Part shown: positions 7,490 through 16,100 of the stretch, one piece after another
Layout of the letters: each line of letters begins with the position of its first letter
Position numbering within the stretch: position 1 is the first letter of the stretch
Source of the DNA: Corynebacterium alimapuense
GTDB taxonomy: Bacteria; Actinomycetota; Actinomycetes; Mycobacteriales; Mycobacteriaceae
DNA length: 64,000 nucleotides
Reading direction: 5' to 3'
NCBI RefSeq assembly: GCF_003716585.1
Contig: NZ_PTJO01000004.1
Coordinates: 310,001 to 374,000 of the forward strand
Notes under the pieces: generated by a model
Database searches by the model: none
What the model saw: the letters and a program-made list of their open reading frames with translations, nothing else
Told to the model about the DNA's origin: nothing
Translations under genes and position numbers: made by a program

Positions 7490-8851
7490 TCAGGCTCCGA
7501 ATAGCAGGTGGTTCCCAGTGTAAATTACCAGGCCCGCTAGCGCACCGACGATGGTGCCGTTCAGTCGAATGAACTGCAAATCTTTGCCTACCATCAGCTC
7601 AATCTTGTCGCTTGCTTCCTCCGCATCCCAACGCTCGACAGTCTCGGAGATAATGCCGGTAACTTCTCCGGCATAGTTATCTGCCAAGAAGGCAGCGGCA
7701 CCGGCAATTCGACGATCCAGGCTCAACCGCAGTTCCGGATCAGTCTGAATGTTGGTTCCCCAGGTCAAAGCCAATTCCGCAATCTTGGTCCGCAAGAGGG
7801 AGTTTTCATCATCAGCGGCCGCGATCAAGGAGGTCGACGTCGATGACCAGAGGGTCTGGGCAGCTCCGCGCACTGGGGTCGAACCCATGAGATCTTGCTT
7901 GATCCCCTCGACCCGAGCGATCATGGCCTCATCGTGCTGGAGATCATCCGCCAGAGTGCCCAAGAAGCGGCGGATGGAGTCACGTGCTTCATGTTCTGGG
8001 TCCTCAGCCACTGCAGCGGTGAAAGCTACCAATTCTCGATAGACCTTGGCACCGACTAAGTTCCGGGCGAAACGAGGCGACCAACTAGGCATCCGCTCAT
8101 CAATCAGATGGACGATCGTCTCTTCCATCCCCACGATCTTCTTATGCCCCCAGTCAGCAACTTCCTGAATGACAGGTTCCGTGCGGCCTTCCTCAATCAG
8201 ATCCGCGAGCAAGCGTCCAACTGGTGGGCCCCAGTCTGGCTCGGCGAGCTTGTCGATCAGCTGGGATTGGATCACCGCCTCCGCTTCCTTCGGATCAAGC
8301 GCCTTGATCGCATTGGCGCCTAGCCTCCCAGCCTCCCGAGAGACTTTAAGAGCGTTATCCCGGTCGCTGAGCCACTTCCCGATGCGCTCTGGGAGGTTGG
8401 CGGAACTGACCTTCTCAGTAATCAATTCGGAGTTGAGGAAGTTCTCCCCCACGAACTCCGATAATGCCTGGCCCAGCTGGTCCTTCTTCTTCGGGATCAA
8501 CGCAGTATGCGGAATCGGGAGCCCGATCGGGTGCCTAAATAGTGCAGTGACGGCGAACCAGTCGGCGAGTCCACCGATCATCCCGGCCTCGGCGGCGGCT
8601 CGGACATAACCTACCCATACTGGAGTCTCACCTGGCTGGGACTGCCACCAACTGCAGGCGAGAAACACCACAGCTGCGACCACCAGCAAACCGGTAACGA
8701 AGGCCTTATGCCGCTTGAGGGTACGTCGGCGCTGGGCTTCCACCTCCGGGCTAGGCCCAGGAACCGAACGGTCCTTAGTCGCGTTGCCTTCTTGAGGCGG
8801 TGAGGCTACCTCGGAAGTTTCTTCAATGCTGTGTCTGGCCATGTCCTCCAT
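7490..8851 (-). CDS. DUF445 family membrane protein
   Basis: About 453 aa. After a charged N-terminus there is a membrane segment (FVTGLLVVAAVVFLACSWW), then the DUF445 hallmark AAEAGMIGGLADWFAVTALF and HPIGLPIPHTALIPKKKDQL, long helical repeats, and a second membrane helix at the C-terminus. Members are inner-membrane proteins of unknown function. ATG 8851 or ATG 8842 can serve as start; the latter follows GGAGG at only 2 nt, so I favour 8851. It heads a minus-strand cluster with the helical protein, DUF2516 and the DeoC homologue. Confidence 0.85.
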   Translation of the reverse strand: MEDMARHSIEETSEVASPPQEGNATKDRSVPGPSPEVEAQRRRTLKRHKAFVTGLLVVAAVVFLACSWWQSQPGETPVWVGYVRAAAEAGMIGGLADWFAVTALFRHPIGLPIPHTALIPKKKDQLGQALSEFVGENFLNSELITEKVSSANLPERIGKWLSDRDNALKVSREAGRLGANAIKALDPKEAEAVIQSQLIDKLAEPDWGPPVGRLLADLIEEGRTEPVIQEVADWGHKKIVGMEETIVHLIDERMPSWSPRFARNLVGAKVYRELVAFTAAVAEDPEHEARDSIRRFLGTLADDLQHDEAMIARVEGIKQDLMGSTPVRGAAQTLWSSTSTSLIAAADDENSLLRTKIAELALTWGTNIQTDPELRLSLDRRIAGAAAFLADNYAGEVTGIISETVERWDAEEASDKIELMVGKDLQFIRLNGTIVGALAGLVIYTGNHLLFGA

Positions 8852-8891
8852 TATGACCAACCAGCGACTTCTCGGGTTCGGCGGTGCGCGC

Positions 8892-8981
8892 TCAGCTCAG
8901 TTCTAGCGCGTACATCAATAGGTTTATGGAGGTAATCAGCACAATAATGCTGGCTAGAACGGTAATAAGATAGCGAGACAT
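8892..8981 (-). CDS. Putative 29-aa single-pass membrane peptide
   Basis: A short frame from ATG 8979-8981 to TGA 8892-8894 encodes a 29-residue peptide: a basic start (MSRYL) followed by an unbroken hydrophobic helix (residues 5-24, ITVLASIIVLITSINLLMY) and an acidic tail. The start has no Shine-Dalgarno but lies 6 nt after TATCCT, fitting leaderless transcription, which is common in this window. It lies 40 bp upstream of the DUF445 gene and after the sdh-operon terminator. It is too short for standard gene finding; expression is unproven. Confidence 0.45.
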   Translation of the reverse strand: MSRYLITVLASIIVLITSINLLMYALELS

Positions 8982-9020
8982 CTGTTTAGGATATGTCAGA
9001 AAATCTTACAGAAACACGAA

Positions 9021-9055
9021 ACTCCGCCGACCTGCACAAGGCAGGAAGGCGGAGT
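9021..9055 (-). terminator. Terminator of the sdh operon
   Basis: Hairpin with outer stem ACTCCGCC (9021-9028) / GGCGGAGT (9048-9055) and inner stem CCTGC / GCAGG. On the minus strand it is followed by a T-rich stretch (TTCGTGTTTC), as expected for an intrinsic terminator after the 125-aa membrane protein gene. Confidence 0.8.
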
Positions 9056-9089
9056 GTGGAGAACCGAGAGACGTCAGTCCAACAAAATC

Positions 9090-9467
9090 CTAGTTGCTAC
9101 GACCAGTGGTCTTGCGGTATTCGCGGTAGTTACGACGACCGTAGTAGATCAAACCGAAACCAGCTGCTCCCAGCACTGCGGCGATGACGATGCCAATCCA
9201 GAGGTACAGATTGAGGTTGTACTCTGCGACAGTGACGCCCTGTCCCCACAAGGAGGTAGCGGCAACCCAAATGATGATGCCAATTCCCACCAGTGCGGAC
9301 AAGAGCAGGCCCATGCCGATCCACGTGGAGCTGCGCTCCAGCGAGGAGTGCCCAGCGTTTAGGGAGGAAGGCTCATAGCCCTCAATGTAGGAATCGTGGA
9401 TCTTCGGAGCGTAGTTCGGGAAACTCTCCGAAGACTGGTCTGCTACTGCAAAATTATTGGAACTCAT
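9090..9467 (-). CDS. Membrane protein of the sdhCAB operon, unknown function
   Basis: 125 aa with two clear membrane helices (about residues 52-74 and 84-106), preceded by a polar, probably disordered, N-terminal 45 residues and followed by a basic tail (RRNYREYRKTTGR). It lies 47 bp after sdhB on the same strand and before a terminator, so it is cotranscribed with succinate dehydrogenase. A membrane protein gene at this position is also known, from memory, after C. glutamicum sdhB. A role as accessory subunit or assembly factor is only inferred. Confidence 0.8.
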   Translation of the reverse strand: MSSNNFAVADQSSESFPNYAPKIHDSYIEGYEPSSLNAGHSSLERSSTWIGMGLLLSALVGIGIIIWVAATSLWGQGVTVAEYNLNLYLWIGIVIAAVLGAAGFGLIYYGRRNYREYRKTTGRSN

Positions 9468-9513
9468 GACGTGTTCTCACTTTCGTCTCTCGTGACTCGG
9501 TTAATTACCGAGC

Positions 9514-10263
9514 CTAGTCGTCCTTGCCACGGAACGCTGCACGTGCGCGCTCCTTGGTGATCGCTGCGACCGCGGTCAGCGGGACGCCAGCCGGGCAGAC
9601 GTCAGCGCACTCGCCGTAAAGCGAGCAGTGACCGAAGTTGGTCTCCATCTCATCGACCATATTACGGGCACGCTTGCCGCGCTCTTCCTTGCCCAACGGC
9701 ATAAGCGACAGGTGGACCAGCTTCGCGCCGGTGAACAGGTGCGCAGCACCGTTCGGGCAGGCAGCGACGCAGGCGCCACAGCCGATGCAGGCAGCGTGGT
9801 CGAGTGCGAGCTCAGCAGTCTCATGGTTCAGGTGCAGGGTATCGGCATCCGGAGCGGTGCCTGCGTCGATGGAGACGTAGCCACCCTTCTGCATAACGCG
9901 GTCAAGTGCGGAACGGTCGACGACCATGTCCTTGATGACCGGGTAAGCGGCAGAACGCATCGGCTCCAGCTTGATGACGTCACCGTCGTTGTAGCCAACC
10001 AGTCGCTGCTGGCAGGCAGGAGTGTTTTTGCCGATACCGTGCGGGCGGCCATCAACAGTGATGCCACAGGTGCCGCAGATGCCTTCACGGCAGTCCGAGG
10101 CGAACATGAAAGGATCCTTGTTCTCCTCGATCAGCCGGTTGTTGACGTGGTCAAGCAGTTCCAGGATCGACATCTGTGAAACCGCGTCCGGGACCTGAAC
10201 GGTCTCGAAAGCGCCCTTCTGCGTCGGTCCGGCCTGGCGCCAGATCTCAAGTGTCAGCTTCAT
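9514..10263 (-). CDS. sdhB: Succinate dehydrogenase iron-sulfur subunit SdhB
   Basis: 249 aa carrying all three iron-sulfur motifs: the [2Fe-2S] site CREGICGTCG with a later Cys in KNTPAC, then CIGCGACVAACP and CSLYGECADVCP for the [4Fe-4S] and [3Fe-4S] clusters. It transfers electrons from the flavin of SdhA to menaquinone via the membrane subunit. The start MKLTLEIWRQ (ATG 10261-10263) overlaps the sdhA stop by one base (TAATG). The cluster ligands and length fit the non-classical actinobacterial SDH with a single membrane subunit. Confidence 0.96.
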   Translation of the reverse strand: MKLTLEIWRQAGPTQKGAFETVQVPDAVSQMSILELLDHVNNRLIEENKDPFMFASDCREGICGTCGITVDGRPHGIGKNTPACQQRLVGYNDGDVIKLEPMRSAAYPVIKDMVVDRSALDRVMQKGGYVSIDAGTAPDADTLHLNHETAELALDHAACIGCGACVAACPNGAAHLFTGAKLVHLSLMPLGKEERGKRARNMVDEMETNFGHCSLYGECADVCPAGVPLTAVAAITKERARAAFRGKDD

Positions 10264-12272
10264 TACTTGTAGTTCCTTGTCTGCAGCGGGATCGATTCGA
10301 AGTTCAACGGCTCTGCGTGACGAATGAACTTGTCTTCGCCAGCCGGCTCCCATGCCGAGACGAAGCACCAGTTCTCGTCATCGCGCTCCGCTTCGCCGTC
10401 CTCAGAGAGGTGGTCATCGCGGAAGTGCGCACCACAAGACTCATCGCGGTCAAGGGCGTCGACACACATGAGTTCACCCAGGTCGATGTAATCGGCAACG
10501 CGAGTGGCGTACTCGAGTGCCTGGTTCATGTAGTTCTGCTCGCCTGGGATCCGGACGTTGGCCCGGAAGTCAGCGCGGAGCTTACGAATCCGCACGATGG
10601 CATCTTCCAGATCCGGAACGTTGCGGGAAACACCGCAGGCGAAGTACAGGATCTCGCCGAGCTGACGATGGTAGTAGTCAGCTCCGTGCGGGTCCGGGCC
10701 ATCAATGTTCAAGAGGTTCTCAACACGTGCATGGGCACGCTCGACGGCCTCGGCTGCCTCTGGGGAATCCGGCGACAAAGCCTTCTCGCCCAGCAGCGGG
10801 GCCAGGTAGTTCGGCACCGTGAACGGGAGGGTGAACCAGCCATCGACGGAAGCCGACAGCAGGGAGTTAGCACCGAGACGGTTTGCACCGTGGTAGGTCC
10901 ACGAAGCCTCACCGGTACAGAACAGACCCGGGATAGAGGTCATCTCGTTGAAGTCGGTCCACAGGCCACCCATGGTGAAGTGACAGGTGGGAGCGATACG
11001 CATCGGGGAGGAGTAAGGGTCCTCGCCAATGGCCTCTTCATACATCTGGAAGAGGTTGGAGTAGCGCTCGCGGATGGTGCTCTGGCCCAGGCGTTCCATT
11101 GCGTCACGGAAATCCAGGAATGCGGAGTTATTCAGCGGGCCAACACCGAAACCGGCGTTGATCTGCTGAGAAATCGCACGGGAGGCAACATCGCGCGGGA
11201 CCAAGTTACCGAAGGCCGGGTAGCGGCGCTCCAGGAAGTAGTCGCGCTCGTCCTCGGGGATCGAGTTCGGCTCACGGTCATCGCCGGGCTCCTTGGGAGA
11301 CCAGATTCGACCGTCATTACGCAGCGACTCCGACATCAGAATCGTCTTGGACTGCCAGGTCGCATTGACCGGCAAGCCGGTCGGGTGGAACTGGATGAAC
11401 GACGGGGATGCGAAGTAAGCGCCGAGCTCGTACGCACGCATGAGAGCGGAAGCGTTCGAGTTCTTGGCCAGCGTCGACATGTGATAAACGTTGCCGTAAC
11501 CACCGGTTGCCAGAATGACGGCATGCCCGGTGTAAGGGGTCAGCTCACCGGTAATGAGGTTACGAGTGACGATGCCGTCGCAGCGCTTCTTGCCATCGCG
11601 CTCGGTGACGATCAGGTCAACCAAGTCGTTATGGGTGAAGATTTCTACATTGCCCAAGCCGACCTGGCGGGTCAGCGCAGAAGCAGTCGATAGCTGCAGC
11701 TGCTGACCGGTTTGGCCACGGGTGTAGTAGGTGCGGGAAACCTGCACGCCACCGAAGGAACGGGTAGCCAAGGCTCCACCGTATTCGCGGGCGAAGGGAG
11801 CACCGATGGCGTTCATGTGGTCAATGACGCGGACGGACTCTACGGCCAAGCGCCAGCAGTCGGACTCGCGGCAGCGGTAGTCGCCACCCTTAACGGTGTC
11901 CTTGACGTGGCGGTAGGCACCGTCGTTGTCCACGCGCTTGCCACGGGCGGAGTTAACGCCACCCTGAGCAGCGATGGAGTGCGCACGACGAGAGGAGTCA
12001 TGGTAGGTAAAGACCTTGACGCTGTAGCCGAGCTCGCCGAGTGCAGCAGCTGCGGCACCACCGGAAAGGCCGGTACCGACGACGAGCACCTCGAACTTAC
12101 GGCGGTTGAGCGGGGAAACCAGGGACATATGGTCCTTCTGGTAGGTCCACATCTCCTTGGTCGGAACGCCCTTGGGCTCCGCATTGTCAAGAACCCGTCC
12201 CGGGCGAACGCCTTCGATGGGCGAGGCTGGGTGAGAGAACTCTGACTTAGTGGCAGTCTCGATGTTGTTCAT
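10263..12272 (-). CDS. sdhA: Succinate dehydrogenase flavoprotein subunit SdhA
   Basis: 669 aa; oxidises succinate to fumarate. VVGTGLSGGAAAAALGELG is the FAD dinucleotide fold; HSIAAQGGVNSARG includes the histidine that binds FAD covalently; HPTGLP and REYGGAL-like segments belong to the substrate site. The start is ATG 12270-12272 (MNNIETATK), with GGAAGGGAAA about 8 nt before it; a longer frame exists but lacks a ribosome site. It follows sdhC by 19 bp and overlaps sdhB by one base. Confidence 0.96.
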   Translation of the reverse strand: MNNIETATKSEFSHPASPIEGVRPGRVLDNAEPKGVPTKEMWTYQKDHMSLVSPLNRRKFEVLVVGTGLSGGAAAAALGELGYSVKVFTYHDSSRRAHSIAAQGGVNSARGKRVDNDGAYRHVKDTVKGGDYRCRESDCWRLAVESVRVIDHMNAIGAPFAREYGGALATRSFGGVQVSRTYYTRGQTGQQLQLSTASALTRQVGLGNVEIFTHNDLVDLIVTERDGKKRCDGIVTRNLITGELTPYTGHAVILATGGYGNVYHMSTLAKNSNASALMRAYELGAYFASPSFIQFHPTGLPVNATWQSKTILMSESLRNDGRIWSPKEPGDDREPNSIPEDERDYFLERRYPAFGNLVPRDVASRAISQQINAGFGVGPLNNSAFLDFRDAMERLGQSTIRERYSNLFQMYEEAIGEDPYSSPMRIAPTCHFTMGGLWTDFNEMTSIPGLFCTGEASWTYHGANRLGANSLLSASVDGWFTLPFTVPNYLAPLLGEKALSPDSPEAAEAVERAHARVENLLNIDGPDPHGADYYHRQLGEILYFACGVSRNVPDLEDAIVRIRKLRADFRANVRIPGEQNYMNQALEYATRVADYIDLGELMCVDALDRDESCGAHFRDDHLSEDGEAERDDENWCFVSAWEPAGEDKFIRHAEPLNFESIPLQTRNYK

Positions 12273-12291
12273 GTGTATTTTCCCTTCCGAC

Positions 12292-13047
12292 CTAGCTGAT
12301 CCAGCCAAGTGCGATGGACAACGGCATCGAGATGTTGCCAATCATGACGATGGCCGGCACCAGGTAGGCGACGACGAGCAGAATCTTGCGCCAGCGCTTG
12401 CCGGTAATGCCCAGGTCAGAGACCGCGAGCCAAATACCGTGAGACAGGTGCAGGAAGAGCACCACCATGGCAACAATGTAGAAGAGTGCGACAGGCCAGC
12501 GACTGAAGCTAGCGACCATGTTCGCGTAGATCTCACCGTGAGCAAAGCTATCGGCAGCAGCCGGAGTGACACCCATCGTCAGATCCAGAACGTGGAAGAT
12601 CACGAACAGCAGCAAGACGATGCCGGTGATCAGCATCGAGCGGCTGGTGAAAGAGTTCATGCCGCCAACTAGGTTGGTGCGCTTGAACTTGCCTCGGGAA
12701 ACTCCGGAACGTCCGGATAGAGCGAAAGCACCATGAACGTGCAGGACCAAGGCGGCCAGCAGCACAATACGGAAAATCCACAGAATGGACTCACGCGGGA
12801 AGATCGGCGCGCCCATAGAGCGGAGAAATTCTCCATACTCATTAATGGCAATAATGCCGTCATGGTCAGGCATGTAGAGCTTCAGGTTACCGACCATGTG
12901 TACCAGGACATACAGTCCGAAGATGAGGCCAGTAACGGCCATCACCAGCTTAATGGCCCAGGTCGGGTACGACGGCCGCTCACGCAGCGGCTTCTCAGTA
13001 ATCTTGCCGTGTACGATCGCGTCACGGTCTGCATTTTTAACAGTCAT
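12292..13047 (-). CDS. sdhC: Succinate dehydrogenase cytochrome b subunit SdhC
   Basis: 251 aa with about five membrane helices and histidines within them (VLVHMVGNLKLY, VLHVHGAFAL, VIFHVLDLTMG, LHLSHGIW), as in the single-subunit di-haem membrane anchors of actinobacterial and Bacillus SDH. I choose ATG 13045-13047 (MTVKNADRD) because GGAGGT lies 4 nt before it; ATG 13068 lacks a site. First gene of the sdhCAB operon, divergent from ramB across a 388-bp regulatory region that contains a GlxR box. Confidence 0.94.
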   Translation of the reverse strand: MTVKNADRDAIVHGKITEKPLRERPSYPTWAIKLVMAVTGLIFGLYVLVHMVGNLKLYMPDHDGIIAINEYGEFLRSMGAPIFPRESILWIFRIVLLAALVLHVHGAFALSGRSGVSRGKFKRTNLVGGMNSFTSRSMLITGIVLLLFVIFHVLDLTMGVTPAAADSFAHGEIYANMVASFSRWPVALFYIVAMVVLFLHLSHGIWLAVSDLGITGKRWRKILLVVAYLVPAIVMIGNISMPLSIALGWIS

Positions 13048-13435
13048 GGCACCTCCAGTGTCGCTCATACTTTACGGCGACACCCCCGGCCTGGACCACT
13101 TACTCGGACAGCCAATTTTCCGGTTCCCCCCTCCAAATAGCCCTGAAGGCAACAAACTTTAGGGAAGGGTTACCTAATCCCTCTGGGGCAAAACTAGCGC
13201 CTGCCACGACGGTTGCCCCAGCTAGACCCGAAACGAACACTCTCAGCCCCCTCTTGTGAGGTTGGTCACTGAACAATGTCCGATATCACTAAATCACCCC
13301 GTATGGTGTCAAACTTTCGATAAAGCTCCAGCGTGCACCCTCATGCGATCGCAACATTTACTAAATTTCTCAACTACCCCATGCAAAATTAGCAGAATGG
13401 CACTCAAGTGAGCCCGGTCACGCTAGGCTGTCGTC
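13048..13435. promoter_or_regulatory. sdhC-ramB divergent regulatory region
   Basis: 388 bp between two start codons. Besides the GlxR box listed separately it holds candidate RamB half-motifs AAACTTT at 13154-13160 and 13311-13317 and TGCAAAATT at 13382-13390 (the known RamB box contains AAACTTTGCAA or its complement), and RamA-like C-runs ACCCCG (13296-13301) and ACCCCA (13376-13381). On the plus strand TAGGCT (13424-13429) lies 6 nt before the ramB ATG, so ramB is probably leaderless. The motif calls for RamA/RamB are weak and rest on knowledge of C. glutamicum sdh control. Confidence 0.5.
13255..13270. promoter_or_regulatory. GlxR (cAMP-receptor) binding site
   Basis: TGTGAGGTTGGTCACT matches the GlxR consensus TGTGANNNTNNTCACA at all fixed positions except the last base. 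It lies 208 bp upstream of the sdhC ATG and 166 bp upstream of ramB, so it may act on either gene. GlxR itself is encoded at 55.1 kb and an adenylate cyclase at 33.7 kb. Confidence 0.85.
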
Positions 13436-14866
13436 ATGGGAAAGACCTATGTGGGTTCACGCCTTCGACAACTACGCCGCGAACGAGACCTCAGCCAAGC
13501 CTCATTGGCCTCTACGCTCGGACTGTCCGCCAGCTACGTCAACCAGATCGAACACGACGTCCGCCCGCTAACAGTTCCAGTACTATTGCGCATCACCGAG
13601 GCCTTCGGCGTCGACGCCACCTTCTTCTCTCGCGATGATGATTCTCGGCTGCTTGCAGAGATCCAAGACGTGGTCTTAGACAAAGAGCTGTGCCCCAACC
13701 CGGTAGAGCTTCAAGAGCTCTCGGAGCTGGTCTACAACCATCCCGCTATCGCCCGAACGATGGTGGACATGCACCGTCGTTATCGGAACGTCCGCGACAA
13801 ACTCTCCATCGCCACCGATACCCGCAGGTTCGTCGGCCCCCTCACTACCGACGCCAGCACGCAGATCCTGTCTATGCCCCACGATGAGGTCCGAGACTTC
13901 TTCTACGCTAGGCAGAACTATCTCAAAGCCCTCGACACGACAGCCGAGGATATCGCCGAGCAACTCGGCGTGGAGCGTTTCGGGATCCGCAGCACCGAGA
14001 TTGCCCTGGCTCAACGACTGCGCCAATCGCATGGCATCGAAATCACCACGTCCCCGGAGCTCGATGGAACTTTGCATAGCTTCGACCGAGAAACTGGCCA
14101 CTTGCAATTAGCTAGTCGCCTTGATTCCGGCCAGCGATCCTTCCGCATGGGCATGGAGCTGGCCTATCTCGAGGCCAATGAAACGATCGAAGACCTTGTC
14201 GCAGAGGAGCATTTCACCTCCGAAGCATCCAGAAACCTTGCTCGACGTGGACTGGCCAGCTACTTCGCCGCGGCCGTGATCCTTCCCTATCGAACGATTC
14301 ATGCAGAGGCCGAACGCTCCGGCTATGACGTTGACTTCCTCAGCCAAGTTTTTGGCGTCGGCTACGAAACTGTGGCTAGTCGGCTATCGACTCTGCAACG
14401 ACCAAATCTCCGAGGCATTCCTTTTACCTTCGTCCGTGTTGATAGAGCCGGGAACATGTCTAAACGCCAATCGGCTACGGGCTTTCACTTGGCTAACTCC
14501 GGGGGAACCTGCCCGTTGTGGAATATCTACGAGACTTTTACCAACCCTGGAAGTATCCTCCGTCAAGTAGCTCAAATGCCCGACGGCCGAAACTATCTCT
14601 GGATCGCCCGCACCGTCCGACACCATCGTGGTCGCTTTGGCGAAACCGGGAAGCTCTTTGCCATCGGACTTGGTTGTGAAGCCCGCCATGCTGATCGAAC
14701 GGTCTACGCGGAAGGCCTCAACCTCAGTGATCTTTCCGGGGCCACCCCTATCGGAGCTGGCTGCCGAGTCTGCCCTCGAGAAAACTGCGCCCAGCGAGCC
14801 TTCCCTCAGATCCACGAAACAATCGTCATCGACGCCCACCGCTCCTCGGTGGCTCCCTATAATTAG
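13436..14866 (+). CDS. ramB: Transcriptional regulator RamB
   Basis: 476 aa with an N-terminal XRE-type helix-turn-helix (residues 8-62, [19 protein letters not shown] and [11 protein letters not shown]), a central ImmA/IrrE-like region of the ScfR group, and a C-terminal part with clustered cysteines ([21 protein letters not shown]). RamB represses acetate, glyoxylate-cycle and succinate dehydrogenase genes in corynebacteria. The divergent sdhC position is the conserved context. Transcription is probably leaderless (TAGGCT 6 nt before ATG). The stop overlaps the convergent membrane-protein gene by 4 bp. Confidence 0.9.
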   Translation: MGKTYVGSRLRQLRRERDLSQASLASTLGLSASYVNQIEHDVRPLTVPVLLRITEAFGVDATFFSRDDDSRLLAEIQDVVLDKELCPNPVELQELSELVYNHPAIARTMVDMHRRYRNVRDKLSIATDTRRFVGPLTTDASTQILSMPHDEVRDFFYARQNYLKALDTTAEDIAEQLGVERFGIRSTEIALAQRLRQSHGIEITTSPELDGTLHSFDRETGHLQLASRLDSGQRSFRMGMELAYLEANETIEDLVAEEHFTSEASRNLARRGLASYFAAAVILPYRTIHAEAERSGYDVDFLSQVFGVGYETVASRLSTLQRPNLRGIPFTFVRVDRAGNMSKRQSATGFHLANSGGTCPLWNIYETFTNPGSILRQVAQMPDGRNYLWIARTVRHHRGRFGETGKLFAIGLGCEARHADRTVYAEGLNLSDLSGATPIGAGCRVCPRENCAQRAFPQIHETIVIDAHRSSVAPYN

Positions 14867-15960
14867 CCTTTCGGTAGCCATCGCTCGTCTGTGTAGCGTC
14901 CCTGCCGCATCCGGCGTTCATATTCGCGCAGGTTGTAAGTTGCGCTGCGAATCTCCACGTCTCGGTCAAAATTGGAGCCGAGTGACCCGGCCATAGTGCC
15001 CAGCGAAGCGCTGAGCCAAGCGATAGCCAAATAGGTTGGTAGCCCGATATCGCGGCCCAATTCGGTCTCAAGGTAGCTAGCCGGAATCACCACACCCGCG
15101 GCCACAAACATCACCAGCAGTGCCAGCAGATAGATCATGAGCACCGTTAGCCCGATAGTGCCGACCGTTGCAAGATTGTCCACTCGCTCTCGCCATCGGG
15201 TCTCTTGGGTTCCTCTTCGCTGCCACAACCGATTGTGGACAATCAGCCAAGAGGTTAGGGCGACTACTGAGAGCAGACTGATCAGCAGCAACCTCAGATT
15301 GCTAAGCCCTTCGGCCATCGTCCAGATGGAGCCATAGAAAATACCAAAGCCACCGGTGGCGGCAATAGCTGCCAATGAACTTGATAGAACTGGAATGAGA
15401 TGACCTGGCTGATTTCCTCGCACCATCCCAGCGACCATCTGCAGACTTCTGCCGGGGTGTTCTAGGATTCGAGTGCGAACGTCAGGAGCCTCTGCCGAAT
15501 CCTCTTTCTCTACTGGGTCGCTACCTTTTCTAAAGACTCCCAGCTTCGGCTCAGAATCCTCGATGAGGCTGATCAGTTCCTTCCGCAAGCGACGGGTGGC
15601 TTGGAACGCACCCAGTGCGGGGAGACTGATGAGAATCGCATTATCTTCAACTGCCCGCTGGCTAACCACAGGATGTTCCCACGCAGTCAGCGGAAGATCA
15701 GTGATATAAATCAATCGATCCCAACCACGGTCTTCGAGGATCCTGCCAGCGTAATGGGAGATCAAGACATCCCCGTCCGGAGACATCGGCACCGTTTCTG
15801 CCCTGATCTCTATTTCCCCAATATCCGGATACTTACCCTTAGTGCTTCGGGTGCCATCTTCTTCAGTCTCGTGCTGGATATCCTCTAGCAACTGCGACGC
15901 TATTTTTTGGACTTCTTCCAACGGTTTGCCTTCGTCGGCCAGAATGCCAATAACCTCCAC
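14863..15960 (-). CDS. Four-helix membrane protein of unknown function
   Basis: About 365 aa. The first 185 residues are soluble and mixed alpha/beta ([39 protein letters not shown]); then come four membrane helices (about residues 205-225, 233-250, 275-305, 318-340) and a basic cytoplasmic tail. I choose GTG 15960 because GGGGGT lies 5 nt upstream; ATG 15990 (10 residues longer) has no ribosome site. It is convergent with ramB, overlapping by 4 bp, and ends upstream of lpd's terminator. I do not recognise the family. Confidence 0.75.
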   Translation of the reverse strand: MEVIGILADEGKPLEEVQKIASQLLEDIQHETEEDGTRSTKGKYPDIGEIEIRAETVPMSPDGDVLISHYAGRILEDRGWDRLIYITDLPLTAWEHPVVSQRAVEDNAILISLPALGAFQATRRLRKELISLIEDSEPKLGVFRKGSDPVEKEDSAEAPDVRTRILEHPGRSLQMVAGMVRGNQPGHLIPVLSSSLAAIAATGGFGIFYGSIWTMAEGLSNLRLLLISLLSVVALTSWLIVHNRLWQRRGTQETRWRERVDNLATVGTIGLTVLMIYLLALLVMFVAAGVVIPASYLETELGRDIGLPTYLAIAWLSASLGTMAGSLGSNFDRDVEIRSATYNLREYERRMRQGRYTDERWLPKG

Positions 15961-16011
15961 TGCGGACCCCCTGTGTTTTCCGTCGGTCATCAAAGCTCAG
16001 AAAATATGAAA

Positions 16012-16041
16012 ACCACGGGACCCGTATAGGGATCCCGTGGT
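16012..16041 (-). terminator. lpd terminator
   Basis: ACCACGGGA (16012-16020) pairs with TCCCGTGGT (16033-16041), with inner CCC/GGG around a short loop. Read on the minus strand it is followed by TTTCATATTTTC. It lies 60 bp after the lpd stop codon. Confidence 0.85.
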
Positions 16042-16100
16042 CGGTGAAGCAGTGGCGCGATCCGTCCGAGGAAAGTCCTCGAGCAGATCGCAGCCAAGAC

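Noticed and set aside
10176..11693. 505-codon plus-strand frame opposite sdhA
   Set aside because: Antisense shadow of sdhA in a GC-rich gene; the sdhA frame is certain.
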